Program-made: the position numbers and the translations under genes
Shown here: piece after piece, positions 8,264 through 16,141 of the stretch
Position numbering within the stretch: position 1 is the first letter of the stretch
Layout of the letters: every line of letters begins with the position of its first letter
From: Streptomyces sp. ISL-36
Lineage (GTDB): Bacteria > Actinomycetota > Actinomycetes > Streptomycetales > Streptomycetaceae
Length of the DNA stretch: 38,849 nucleotides
Assembly: GCF_018614205.1 (NCBI RefSeq)
Contig: NZ_JAGGOS010000131.1
Span: 1-38,849 of the forward strand
Reading direction: 5' to 3'
The notes under the pieces: model-generated
What the model saw: the letters and a program-made list of their open reading frames with translations, nothing else
Database searches by the model: none
What the model was told of the DNA's origin: nothing

Positions 8264-8305
8264 AACGTATGGCACCGCGTGTCACCTGACAAGGCACTGC
8301 GTGCC
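8264..8305 (-). promoter_or_regulatory. Candidate ccr operon promoter with adjacent palindrome
   Basis: On the minus strand TTGTCA (8292-8287) and TACGTT (8269-8264) are separated by exactly 17 bp, a good match for a housekeeping sigma factor promoter. Transcription would begin near 8257. Directly upstream of the -35, and abutting it, is the palindrome GGCAC-TGC-GTGCC (8293-8305), a plausible operator. The TetR gene just upstream is an obvious candidate to bind here. Confidence 0.5.
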
Positions 8306-8370
8306 AACAATTTCACTCAGATGCAACCCACCGCTCACACATGAGCGATGATCGATCGGAGAGGGGTGCG

Positions 8371-8406
8371 AAAAACGACGAAAGCCGCCCCCTGGTGGGG
8401 GCGGCT
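8371..8406 (-). terminator. Intrinsic terminator of the TetR gene
   Basis: A perfect 10-bp stem AGCCGCCCCC/GGGGGCGGCT (8383-8392 with 8397-8406) has a 4-nt loop. Read on the minus strand it is followed by a T-rich run (TTTCGTCGTTTTT). It begins 18 bp after the TetR stop and separates that gene from the ccr promoter, so ccr probably has its own promoter. Confidence 0.8.
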
Positions 8407-8424
8407 CTCCTGCTGGCGGGAGGC

Positions 8425-9297
8425 TCAGTCGGTCCTGAGCGCCTGCTGGATGGTTCGCATGACCTCGTCGAGGGGGGCGTCGGTCCGCGCCACAGCCACG
8501 AGCACCCCGCCCTCGGTGGAGGCGGTCGCCGCCGGCGCGGAGGACGCCGCCCGCGCGGCCGTCTGCTGTGCGGCCTGCTGGGCGCCCTGCGGGGCCTGGG
8601 CCGGCCGGGCGCCTATGCCCGAGCCGAACGTCTCCCGGACGATCGCGAAAGCGTGGTCCAGCTGCGCCTCCACGTCCCCCTGGCCCCCCGCACGCAGCCA
8701 GCGCCGCAGCACATGGTTGTGGGCGGTGACCACGGCGGAGGCGGCCACCTCGGCGAGCAGCGGGTCGTCGTTGCCGTCGTGGTGGTCGCGCTCGTCGAAG
8801 TGGCCGAGGAGATAGCGGGTGAAGAGCCGCTCGTAGCGGGCCACCGAGGCGATCTCGCGCTCCCGCAGGGTCGGGACCTCGCGGGTCAGCCGGTACCGCT
8901 CCACGGAGACCGCAGGGGACCCCGCGTACATCTTCATGACTTCCTTGATGCCCCGGCACACCGTGTCCAGCGGATGCTCGTGGGGCGGCGCGGCATTCAG
9001 TACCGCCTCCGCCCGTACCAGGGTGTCGTCGTGGTCGGGGAAGATCGCCTCTTCCTTGGAGCGGAAATGGCGGAAGAAGGTCCGCCGGGCGACCCCGGCC
9101 GCGGCGGCGATCTCGTCGACGGTGGTGGCCTCGTACCCCTTGGTCGCGAACAGCTCCATGGCCGCGGCCGCCAGCTCACGGCGCATCTTCAGGCGCTGGG
9201 CGGCCGCGCGGGTGCCCGCCGCACTCTCCTGTGAGTCGGACGTGGACGTGGCACGGGGTGACTTCGCGGCCTTGGACATGTCCTGAACGTACTGCAT
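8425..9297 (-). CDS. TetR-family transcriptional regulator
   Basis: A DNA-binding regulator of 290 aa. The N-terminal helix-turn-helix runs through LAAAAMELFATKGYEATTVDEIAAAAGVARRT and ends in the typical FFRHFRSKEEAIF. The C-terminal half is the ligand domain, followed by an Ala/Gln-rich tail. Either ATG 9297 or ATG 9279 could be the start; neither has a strong ribosome site. It lies between a 3-hydroxyacyl-CoA dehydrogenase gene and the ccr operon, all on one strand, so an acyl-CoA-responsive role is a reasonable inference. Candidate binding sites are the palindrome at 8293-8305 and the inverted repeats at 11343-11414. Confidence 0.9.
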   Translation of the reverse strand: MQYVQDMSKAAKSPRATSTSDSQESAAGTRAAAQRLKMRRELAAAAMELFATKGYEATTVDEIAAAAGVARRTFFRHFRSKEEAIFPDHDDTLVRAEAVLNAAPPHEHPLDTVCRGIKEVMKMYAGSPAVSVERYRLTREVPTLREREIASVARYERLFTRYLLGHFDERDHHDGNDDPLLAEVAASAVVTAHNHVLRRWLRAGGQGDVEAQLDHAFAIVRETFGSGIGARPAQAPQGAQQAAQQTAARAASSAPAATASTEGGVLVAVARTDAPLDEVMRTIQQALRTD

Positions 9298-9400
9298 CGG
9301 TGCGGGAGTGTGCCCAGGTGGGGGAGGGTCGCCGGGCGCCGGACCCGGGGTGCCGGAGGCGCCCGGGGGACTCAGCAACCCTCCCCAGCCCGCGGCGGAC

Positions 9401-11185
9401 TCAGCGTCGGGCATATTCGCGGAAGCCGCGCCCCGTCTTGCGGCCCAGGCAGCCGGCCGCCACCAGGTGCTCCAGGAGCGGCGCCGGGGCCAGGCCCGGG
9501 TCGCGGAACTCGCGGTGCAGCACCTTCTCGATGGCGAGCGAGACATCCAGGCCGACGACGTCGAGGAGCTCGAACGGGCCCATCGGGTAGCCGCCGCCCA
9601 GCTTCATGGCGGCGTCGATGTCGTCCAGGGTGGCGTAGTGCTCCTGGACCATCTTGATCGCGTTGTTCAGGTACGGGAAGAGCAGCGCGTTCACGATGAA
9701 GCCGGCCCGGTCGCCGCAGTCCACCGGGTGCTTCCTGATTTTCGCGGTGACCTCGCGGACGGTGGCGTGGACGTCGTCGGCGGTCAGGACCGTACGGACG
9801 ATCTCGACCAGCTTCATCGCCGGCGCCGGGTTGAAGAAGTGCATACCGATGACGTCCTGCGGGCGCGAGGTGGCGCGGGCGCAGGCGACGACGGGCAGCG
9901 AGGAGGTCGTGGTGGCCAGCACCGCGCCCGGCTTGCAGATCTTGTCGAGCGTCGCGAACAGCTGCTGCTTGATCTCCAGGTCCTCGGCGACCGCCTCCAC
10001 GGCCAGGTCGACCTCGGCGAACGCGTCGAGCGAACCGGCCGGAGCGATCCGGGCCAGCGTCTCGTCCCGGGCCTCACCGGTCATCCGGCCCTTGTCGACC
10101 GAACGGGCGAGCGACTTCGCGATCCGGGCCTTGGCGGTGTCGGCCTTCTCCTGCGAGCGGGCGGCCAGGACGACGTCGTAACCGGCCTTGGCGAAGACCT
10201 CCGCGATGCCCGAGGCCATGGTGCCGGAGCCGGCGACGCCGACCGAGCGGACCTCACGGGTCTCGCCCGCGAGGGCCGAGGTCTCCAGCGGGGTGAGCGC
10301 GTCACGGACCACCGTGGCGGAGCCCGGGGCGTCGTACGTGTAGAAACCGCGGCCCGACTTGCGCCCGGTGAGACCGGCCTCGCTGAGCTGCTTGAGGATC
10401 GGGGCGGGAGCGTGCAGCCGGTCGCGCGACTCGCTGTACATCGCCTCCAGGACCGTACGGGCGGTGTCGATGCCGATCAGGTCGAGCAGCGCCAGCGGGC
10501 CCATCGGCAGGCCGCAGCCCAGCTTCATGGCGGCGTCGATGTCCTCGCGGGAGGCGTACTTGGCCTCGTACATGGCGGCGGCCTGGTTGAGGTAGCCGAA
10601 GAGCAGACCGTCGGCGACGAAGCCGGGGCGGTCGCCGACCGCCACAGGCTCCTTGCCGAGGGCGTGCACGAGGTCGGTGACGGCGGCCACGGCCTGCGGC
10701 GCCGTCAGGACCGAGGACACGATCTCCACCAGCTTCATCGCCTGCACCGGGGTGAAGAAGTGCAGGCCGAGGACGCGCTCGGGATGTGCCGAGTCTGCGG
10801 CCAGACGGGTGACGGACAGCGCGTTGGTGCCCGTGGCGATGATCGTCTCGGGCCGGACGATGGAGTCCAGGGCCCGGAAGACCTCCTGCTTGGCCTCGTA
10901 CGACTCGGGCACCACCTCGATCACCAGGTCGGCGTTGGCCGCCGCCTGGAGGTCGGAGAAGGTGCGGAAGCGGGCGAGGACATCCTGCCGCTCCTCCTCG
11001 GTGATCCGCTCGCGGGCCACCGCACGGGCGGTGGAGGCCTCCAGTGCGGCGATGGCGCGGCCGGCGGCGGCCTCGCTGATGTCGATGCCGATGACCTCAC
11101 GGCCGGACCGGGCGAGGACGTCGGCGATGCCCGCGCCCATCGTGCCGAGACCGACGACGGCGATGGTGGAGAGAGGGGTGTCCAT
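9401..11185 (-). CDS. Two-domain 3-hydroxyacyl-CoA (3-hydroxybutyryl-CoA) dehydrogenase
   Basis: A fusion of two complete 3-hydroxyacyl-CoA dehydrogenase units, 594 aa. Each has a Rossmann NAD site (GLGTMG at 12-17; GSGTMA at 319-324) and a C-terminal helical domain. It would oxidise or form acetoacetyl-CoA/3-hydroxybutyryl-CoA. Unit 2 has every expected active-site residue: S428/S429, H449, E461 and N499. Unit 1 keeps H142 and E154 but has GTNA where NTSS is usual, FFTP instead of FFNP, and D192 where Asn is usual. The ATG at 11185 has GGAG about 9 nt upstream. It lies upstream of the TetR gene and the ccr operon, consistent with a role in C4 acyl-CoA supply. Confidence 0.92.
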   Translation of the reverse strand: MDTPLSTIAVVGLGTMGAGIADVLARSGREVIGIDISEAAAGRAIAALEASTARAVARERITEEERQDVLARFRTFSDLQAAANADLVIEVVPESYEAKQEVFRALDSIVRPETIIATGTNALSVTRLAADSAHPERVLGLHFFTPVQAMKLVEIVSSVLTAPQAVAAVTDLVHALGKEPVAVGDRPGFVADGLLFGYLNQAAAMYEAKYASREDIDAAMKLGCGLPMGPLALLDLIGIDTARTVLEAMYSESRDRLHAPAPILKQLSEAGLTGRKSGRGFYTYDAPGSATVVRDALTPLETSALAGETREVRSVGVAGSGTMASGIAEVFAKAGYDVVLAARSQEKADTAKARIAKSLARSVDKGRMTGEARDETLARIAPAGSLDAFAEVDLAVEAVAEDLEIKQQLFATLDKICKPGAVLATTTSSLPVVACARATSRPQDVIGMHFFNPAPAMKLVEIVRTVLTADDVHATVREVTAKIRKHPVDCGDRAGFIVNALLFPYLNNAIKMVQEHYATLDDIDAAMKLGGGYPMGPFELLDVVGLDVSLAIEKVLHREFRDPGLAPAPLLEHLVAAGCLGRKTGRGFREYARR

Positions 11186-11476
11186 CAGGGGACTCCAGGA
11201 GGGAAGAGTGACGACTGAAGGCGGCAATACGGGCGCGATGGGGATCGCCCGCGGGGCGCGGAAGAACGCGCGGGAAAAAAGGGGCGACGGACTCTGTCCC
11301 GGAGCCACGTCGAAAAATGCCGAACCGACAAACTCGGTCTCGCAACAGCTGCGTCACCTGGCTGTTGTGAGGCTGCGGGGTTGACCCGCTCACCTGAGAT
11401 TAACCGGCGGGTAACGAGCGCGCCAGTCCCGGGGAGTTCGGAAAATGTGATCTGGATCGCGGATACGCTGGCCGTC
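11186..11476. promoter_or_regulatory. Divergent promoter region with inverted repeats
   Basis: This 291-bp region separates the dehydrogenase gene (minus) from the HEAT-repeat gene (plus). It contains CAACAGC-N11-GCTGTTG (11343-11367, exact 7-bp arms) and an imperfect palindrome TTAACC-GGC-GGGTAA (11400-11414, 5 of 6 pairs). Either could be an operator for both genes. No convincing -35/-10 pair was found on either strand. Confidence 0.4.
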
Positions 11477-12091
11477 ATGGATATCGCCCAGGACCCGGAA
11501 TTCTGCTCGATGATCGATCGATTGCGGGACGAGATCCAAAACGGTTCAGAGGCCGATCGGAAACCTTTCGAAGAACTCCTCGCCACCGAGGGGCGAGAGG
11601 CGTTCGCCCGCGTCCTGACCGCCCCCGGTCAACCCCTCTGGGCCCGCGAGATCGCCGCCTTCCGGCTCGGCCTCGCCGGCGACCCCCGCGCCTTCGAGGC
11701 CCTGGTCCTGCTGCTCAACCACCGGGACCCGGAGCGCTGCGTCTCCGCCGCCTACGCGCTGGCGCGGCTCGACGACCCGCGCACCGCCCGGGCCGCCGCC
11801 GCTCTCGCCACCAACGAACTCCGCGTGGGATACGCCCTGCTGCCGGTCCGTCTGCTCACCGACCTGCGCGCGCCCGAGTCCGTGCCGGCGCTGATCACCG
11901 TCCTGGAACGGCGCCTCGCGGCCGACGACCCGCACTGGCGGGTCGGCCTGGCCTGCGTGGAGGGCCTGGGCGCGCTCGGCGACCCGCGGGCCCGCCCCAC
12001 GCTCGAAGCCGCCCTGCCCCACCCCAGGCTCGGCGAGGCGGCCGGTCAGGCCCTCGCCAGGATCAAGGTCCGGGGCGGGGACACTCTCTAG
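11477..12091 (+). CDS. HEAT-repeat protein
   Basis: A 204-aa all-helical protein with repeated HEAT motifs, such as REIAAFRLGLAGDPRAFEAL, CVSAAYALARLDDPRT and WRVGLACVEGLGALGDPRA. Such proteins are protein-protein adaptors or, more rarely, phycobilin-lyase relatives. No catalytic motif or export signal is visible. The ATG at 11477 (MDIAQDPEFC) is chosen because the residues before it lack HEAT character. It is divergent from the dehydrogenase gene and convergent with the Rid gene, with stop codons only 21 bp apart. Its function is unknown. Confidence 0.8.
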   Translation: MDIAQDPEFCSMIDRLRDEIQNGSEADRKPFEELLATEGREAFARVLTAPGQPLWAREIAAFRLGLAGDPRAFEALVLLLNHRDPERCVSAAYALARLDDPRTARAAAALATNELRVGYALLPVRLLTDLRAPESVPALITVLERRLAADDPHWRVGLACVEGLGALGDPRARPTLEAALPHPRLGEAAGQALARIKVRGGDTL

Positions 12092-12137
12092 GAACCCTCG
12101 GGGACGAGTGCGCTAGGAACCCTCCGGGACGAGCGCG
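12088..12137. repeat. 25-bp tandem duplication at a convergent gene junction
   Basis: Copies at 12088-12112 and 12113-12137 match at 23 of 25 positions. Copy 1 carries the stop codon of the HEAT gene. Copy 2 carries the last codons and the stop of the Rid-family gene. Confidence 0.9.
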
Positions 12138-12520
12138 AACGCCTCGATCTCCATCAGCAGCTCGGGGCGGACCAGCGCCGAGACCTGGACGGCCGAGCTC
12201 GCGGGGAGCGGGGCCGTGCCGAAGGCCTCGTCCCGCGCCGCCCGTACCGCCGGGAGGTGTGCGACATCGGTGACGAAGTACGTCAGCTTCACCACGTCCG
12301 CGAAGCCGGCGCCCGCCGAGGCCAGGCAGCGACGGAGGTTCCAGAAGATCTGACGGGCCTGCATCCCCGGGTCGTTCTCACCCACGACCGCGCCCGAGGC
12401 GTCGAGGGAGCATTGGCCGGATATCGCCACGAACCGGCCCGTGCCCCACACGACGTGGCTGTACTGAGGGCTCGGGGCGATCCCCTCGGGTGCGGAGACG
12501 TGGGTGAGATGCGTACTCAT
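12113..12520 (-). CDS. Rid-family (YjgF/YER057c/UK114) protein without the RidA arginine
   Basis: A 135-aa protein of the small trimeric Rid fold. The family pattern is clear: ISGQCSLDASGAVV, QIFWNLRRCLASAG, VVKLTYFVTD and MEIEAFALV. In enamine/imine deaminases of the RidA class a catalytic Arg lies in PARS; here the matching segment is PASSAVQV, with S108 in its place. Enamine deamination is therefore doubtful, and another Rid subfamily role is likely. The ATG at 12520 has GAGGA about 9 nt upstream. The gene lies 45 nt downstream of the secreted hydrolase on the same strand. Confidence 0.88.
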   Translation of the reverse strand: MSTHLTHVSAPEGIAPSPQYSHVVWGTGRFVAISGQCSLDASGAVVGENDPGMQARQIFWNLRRCLASAGAGFADVVKLTYFVTDVAHLPAVRAARDEAFGTAPLPASSAVQVSALVRPELLMEIEAFALVPEGS

Positions 12521-12565
12521 GCCCGACATCCTCGCGTACGCCACTGACAACGAGCCGCGCCCCCT

Positions 12566-14194
12566 TCAGCCTCCGTGGCCCAGCAGACCGTGCAGCACCG
12601 TGCCGCCCGTCGCGGCACCGCTCCGGGATGTGGCGGACTTCACCGGCTTCGGCTCCGGCTCCGGTTCCGGCTCCGGGAGCGCCGCGCAGACCGCGTCCGC
12701 CTCCGACCCGCCGTCACCGCGCGGCACCCGCCCCGTGTCGAGGTAGGCCGCCAGGTGCTCGTCCAGACAGGCGTTGCCGCTCAGCGCCACGCCGTGGTTG
12801 CCGCCGCCCTCCTCCACGACGAGGCTGGAACCCTCGACCATCCGGTGCAGCGCCACGCCGCCTTCGTACGGGGTCGCCGCGTCGTCCGTCGCCTGGAGGA
12901 TCAGCACCGGCGGCACCTGGTCGTTCGAGACGTCGGGCGGGGTGAGCGAGTCCACCGGCCAGAACGCGCAGGGCGCGTTGTACCAGGCGTTGTTCCAGGT
13001 GGAGAAGGGCGCCTTGAGGTGTACGTCCCAGTTGTCCTTGCGCCAGACGTTCCAGTCGCGCGGCCACTTCGCGTCCCGGCACTGGACGCTCGTGTAGACC
13101 GAGTAGCCGTTGACGGCGGTGGCGTCGGACGCCCCGTAGGCCTCGTACGCCTTCGTCAGCGGCGCCGGGTCCTTGTCGTTGACGTACGCGGAGAACGCCG
13201 CGGCCAGCTTCGGCCAGTAGCCGTTGTAGTACCCGCCCGGAAGGAAGGTGTCCTCCAGCTCGGCGGGACCGACCTTCCCGCCGGCCGGGCTGCTCCGCAG
13301 CGCCTCCCGCATCCGGTACCAGGCGCTCTCGACCGCCGCCGGGTCCGTGCCCAGCCCGTACGTGGTGTCCCGGCGGGCGATCCACGCCATGAAGTCCTTG
13401 TGGCGGCTGTCGAACGCGTAGTCCTGCGCGATGTTGTCCTCGTACCAGACGCCCTGCGGATTGACGACGGAGTCCAGGGCGAACCGGCGCACCCGCTCGG
13501 GGTACAGCCGCGCGTAGACGGCGCCGAGGTACGTGCCGTAGGAGTACCCCAGGTAGTTGAGCTCCGGCGCGCCGAGCGCCACGCGGATCGCTTCCATGTC
13601 CCGGGCCGTGCTGACCGTGTCGATGTACGGCAGCACGTCGCCGTGCTTCTTCCCGCACGCCTCGGCGAAGGCCTGCGCCCGCTCGACACCACGGCGCTCG
13701 CCCGCGGCGCCGATCGGCACCGAGTCCGGCCGCACCGGGTCGAAGTGGCCGGCCTTGCAGTCGAGGGCGGGCTCGCTCCTGCCCACACCCCGCGGGTCGA
13801 AGCCGATCACGTCGTACCGCGCCGCGACCTTCGAGGGCAGTGACGCCGCCACGAACCCGGCCATCATGCGCCCGCTTCCGCCGGGCCCGCCCGGATTGAC
13901 CAGCAGCGGCCCCTGATAGTCCTTCGGGGCCTTCGCCGTACGGGCCACCCGGGTGAGCGCGAGCGTGATCGACCGGCCGGCCGGATCGTCGTGGTTCAGC
14001 GGCACCTTGAGCGTGGCGCACTGGAGCCTCGGATACGCCGGGGTGGCGCACGCCGTCCATGCCAGTGGCGCGATGGGTCGGACGGTCGGTTCGGGGCGGG
14101 GTTCGGGGCGGGGTTCGGCGGACGCGGGCAGGACGGTGACCGTCCCTGCGACCAGTGCCCCAGTGGCGATCAGCATTCCGGCGCGTGGATTCAT
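12566..14194 (-). CDS. Secreted alpha/beta-hydrolase, tripeptidyl-aminopeptidase-like
   Basis: An exported serine hydrolase of 542 aa, similar in plan to Streptomyces tripeptidyl aminopeptidases, which release tripeptides from protein N-termini. A signal peptide covers about residues 1-26 (cleavage after ASA), followed by a PEPRPEP linker. The oxyanion segment NPGGPGGSG is at 100-108 and the nucleophile is S218 in GYSYGTYLG. The Asp lies in LQATDDAATP and the His in GGGNHGVAL. The TAP-like C-terminal domain is present. The C-terminus ends in a PEPEPEPEPKP stretch encoded by a GGCTCC-type microrepeat (about 12650-12678) and a Gly-rich tail. The ATG at 14194 has only a weak ribosome site. Confidence 0.88.
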   Translation of the reverse strand: MNPRAGMLIATGALVAGTVTVLPASAEPRPEPRPEPTVRPIAPLAWTACATPAYPRLQCATLKVPLNHDDPAGRSITLALTRVARTAKAPKDYQGPLLVNPGGPGGSGRMMAGFVAASLPSKVAARYDVIGFDPRGVGRSEPALDCKAGHFDPVRPDSVPIGAAGERRGVERAQAFAEACGKKHGDVLPYIDTVSTARDMEAIRVALGAPELNYLGYSYGTYLGAVYARLYPERVRRFALDSVVNPQGVWYEDNIAQDYAFDSRHKDFMAWIARRDTTYGLGTDPAAVESAWYRMREALRSSPAGGKVGPAELEDTFLPGGYYNGYWPKLAAAFSAYVNDKDPAPLTKAYEAYGASDATAVNGYSVYTSVQCRDAKWPRDWNVWRKDNWDVHLKAPFSTWNNAWYNAPCAFWPVDSLTPPDVSNDQVPPVLILQATDDAATPYEGGVALHRMVEGSSLVVEEGGGNHGVALSGNACLDEHLAAYLDTGRVPRGDGGSEADAVCAALPEPEPEPEPKPVKSATSRSGAATGGTVLHGLLGHGG

Positions 14195-14219
14195 AGGGCG
14201 TCCGTGCCCCGAACACCGT

Positions 14220-14238
14220 GCGGAAGGACCGCTTCCGC
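14220..14238 (-). terminator. Short hairpin between radical SAM gene and secreted hydrolase
   Basis: GCGGAAG (14220-14226) pairs with CTTCCGC (14232-14238) around a 5-nt loop, 7 nt after the radical SAM stop. There is no U-tract, so it may only weaken read-through into the next gene. Confidence 0.35.
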
Positions 14239-14245
14239 CGAGAGC

Positions 14246-15283
14246 TCACCCGATCAGAGGAGGGTGAGCCTGCGTCGGCTCGGCGGGAACGGGCTCTTCC
14301 GGTAGGGGTATCCGGCGTGCCGCTCCCCGTCGGCCGGGCCCGATCCCGAACTCCGCCGCCAGCTCGTGCACCTGACGGGTGATCCGACGCTGGTACCAGG
14401 TCGGCGCGTACGCCCCGTCCGCGTACATCCGCTCGTACCGCCCCACCAGATGCGGGTGGTGCCGGCGCAGCCACGCCATGAACCACTCGCGCGCGCCGGG
14501 CCGCAGATGTAGGACGAGCGGGGTCACGGAGGTCGCGCCCGCCTCGGCGATGGAGCGCACCGTCTCGCGCAGCTGCTCGGGCCGGTCGCCGAGGAACGGG
14601 ACGACCGGGGCCATCAGCACCCCGCAGCCGATGCCGTGCTCGCCGAGCGTCCGGACGACGTCCAGGCGACGCTGCGGTGAGGGGGTGCCGGGCTCCACCG
14701 TGCGCCACAGCTCCTGGTCGGTGAAACCGACGGAGACGGAGATGCCCACCTCGGTCACCTCCGCGGCCTGCACCAGCAGATCCAGGTCCCGGAGGATCAG
14801 GGTGCCCTTGGTGAGGATGGAGAAGGGGTTGGCGTGGTCGCGCAGCGCGGCGATGATCCCCGGCATCAGGCGGTAGCGGCCCTCCGCGCGCTGGTAGCAG
14901 TCGACGTTGGTGCCCATGGCGATGTGCGCGCCCTGCCAGCGCCGGGAGGCGAGGTGCTTGCGCAGCAGCTCCGGTGCGTTGATCTTCACCACGATCTGGG
15001 AGTCGAAGCCGAGTCCGGTGTCGAGGTCCAGATAGCTGTGGGTCTTGCGGGCGAAGCAGTAGACGCACGCGTGCGTGCAGCCACGGTAGGGGTTGACCGT
15101 CCATTCGAACGGCATGCGGGAGGCGCCCGGCACCCGGTTCACGATCGAGCGCGCCCGCACCTCGTGGAAGGTGATCCCGCGGAACTCCGGGGTGTCGAAG
15201 GTACGGGTGGTGACCGCCTCGGTACCGAACAGTGCGGTCGCGGCAGGGGCGGCGGGGTCGTCGCCCAGATTGTCCCAGCGCAT
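14246..15283 (-). CDS. Rv2578c-type radical SAM protein
   Basis: A 345-aa radical SAM enzyme. The 4Fe-4S cluster motif is C69-x3-C73-x2-C76 (CTHACVYCFAR), preceded by WTVNPYRGC, which is the hallmark of the Rv2578c/spore-photoproduct-lyase-like group. Downstream elements fit a TIM barrel (AMGTNVDCYQRAEGRYRLMP, ILTKGTLILRD, VSVGFTD). The substrate is not known for this family; a DNA or RNA repair or modification role has been supposed. The ATG at 15283 has GAGGAGG about 6 nt upstream. The C-terminus is Pro-rich. The next gene lies 51 nt downstream on the same strand. Confidence 0.9.
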   Translation of the reverse strand: MRWDNLGDDPAAPAATALFGTEAVTTRTFDTPEFRGITFHEVRARSIVNRVPGASRMPFEWTVNPYRGCTHACVYCFARKTHSYLDLDTGLGFDSQIVVKINAPELLRKHLASRRWQGAHIAMGTNVDCYQRAEGRYRLMPGIIAALRDHANPFSILTKGTLILRDLDLLVQAAEVTEVGISVSVGFTDQELWRTVEPGTPSPQRRLDVVRTLGEHGIGCGVLMAPVVPFLGDRPEQLRETVRSIAEAGATSVTPLVLHLRPGAREWFMAWLRRHHPHLVGRYERMYADGAYAPTWYQRRITRQVHELAAEFGIGPGRRGAARRIPLPEEPVPAEPTQAHPPLIG

Positions 15284-15430
15284 GGACGCCTCCTCGGTAG
15301 CAGTGCCCTCAGCTGTGGCCCCAGAATAGAACACATGTTCCCTTGATCGCCGCAACCCGGATTTGGGAGGGCCGGGTCCAGGTGGTTGGCTGGTCCCACA
15401 CCCCCGAGGAACCAAGCTGGAGGAAGTGCC

Positions 15431-15874
15431 ATGGCGCAGGTCGAGGCCACGACGGAGCGGATCATCGCGGCGGACGCGGAGGCGGTGTTCGACGCTCTGG
15501 CCGACTACAGCGGCACGCGCGCGAAGCTGCTGCCGGAGCACTTCAGCGAGTACGAGGTCCGCGAGGGCGGCGACGGCCAGGGCACCCTCGTCCACTGGAA
15601 GCTCCAGGCCACCAGCAAGCGCGTCCGCGACTGCCTCCTGGAGGTCACCGAGCCGACCGAGGGGCAGCTCGTCGAGAAGGACCGCAACTCCTCCATGGTC
15701 ACCACCTGGACCGTCACCCCCGCCGGCGAGGGGAAGTCCAAGGCCGTCGTCAGCACCGTCTGGAACGGCGCCGGCGGCATCGGCGGCTTCTTCGAGAGGA
15801 CCTTCGCGCCGAAGGGCCTCGGCCGCATCTACGACGCCGTGCTCGCCAACCTGGCCACCGAGGTCGAGAAGTAA
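15431..15874 (+). CDS. SRPBCC (START-like) family protein
   Basis: A 147-aa protein of the Bet v1/polyketide-cyclase-like fold, which binds hydrophobic ligands in a central pocket. The N-terminal strand and helix (VEATTERIIAADAEAVFDALADY) and the later strands (SSMVTTWTVTPAGEGKSKAVVSTVW, then the GGIGGFFERTFAPKGLGRIYDAVLANL helix) fit the family. The ATG at 15431 has GGAGGAAG just upstream. It is divergent from the radical SAM gene. No polyketide gene is nearby, so ligand and role are unknown. A 22-bp-period duplication repeats its last codons and stop just downstream. Confidence 0.82.
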   Translation: MAQVEATTERIIAADAEAVFDALADYSGTRAKLLPEHFSEYEVREGGDGQGTLVHWKLQATSKRVRDCLLEVTEPTEGQLVEKDRNSSMVTTWTVTPAGEGKSKAVVSTVWNGAGGIGGFFERTFAPKGLGRIYDAVLANLATEVEK

Positions 15875-15900
15875 CCTCGCCGAGGTCGAGAAGTAACCTC
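15859..15900. repeat. 20-bp direct repeat over the SRPBCC stop codon
   Basis: An exact 20-bp sequence occurs at 15859-15878 and again at 15881-15900, a period of 22 bp. The first copy ends the gene (EVEK, stop). The second copy repeats the end just outside the gene. Confidence 0.92.
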
Positions 15901-15950
15901 CTCGACGAACACCGCTCACCGATTCGAGTGGTTTCCCCGCGACCCCCGCA

Positions 15951-15986
15951 AGAGCGCCCCGCGCGCCGAGGGGGCGCGGGCGCTCT
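15951..15986. terminator. Hairpin terminator after the SRPBCC gene
   Basis: AGAGCGCCC (15951-15959) pairs with GGGCGCTCT (15978-15986). Past a one-base bulge, GCGC pairs with GCGC. There is no U-tract. It lies 76 bp after the stop and before the next promoter. Confidence 0.65.
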
Positions 15987-16141
15987 CGTAAACGCGCTGA
16001 TGAGCGCCCCAAGTGCCACCTGAGACAGGGGTGTTCGCGGCCCGGGTCGTCTCCGGTGCTCCGTACCGCCCGACTTGCTCCCGCTTCGCGCCCAATGCGA
16101 AGAATGGCGCGGCGCTGACGCCGTGACGAGGGGAGCAGCAC

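Noticed and set aside
7989..8340. B12 riboswitch before the B12-dependent mutase operon
   Set aside because: I could not find the conserved B12-box sequence or its surrounding layout in the leader.
8045..8344. 99-codon plus-strand frame in the ccr upstream region
   Set aside because: No ribosome site, no family resemblance, and it runs across the predicted ccr promoter.
9308..11218. 636-codon open frame opposite the two-domain dehydrogenase
   Set aside because: An antisense shadow rich in Gly, Arg, His and Val with internal echo of the dehydrogenase duplication.
12714..15104. 796-codon minus-strand frame through two genes
   Set aside because: It runs out of frame through the secreted hydrolase and radical SAM genes, both of which have clear motifs in other frames.
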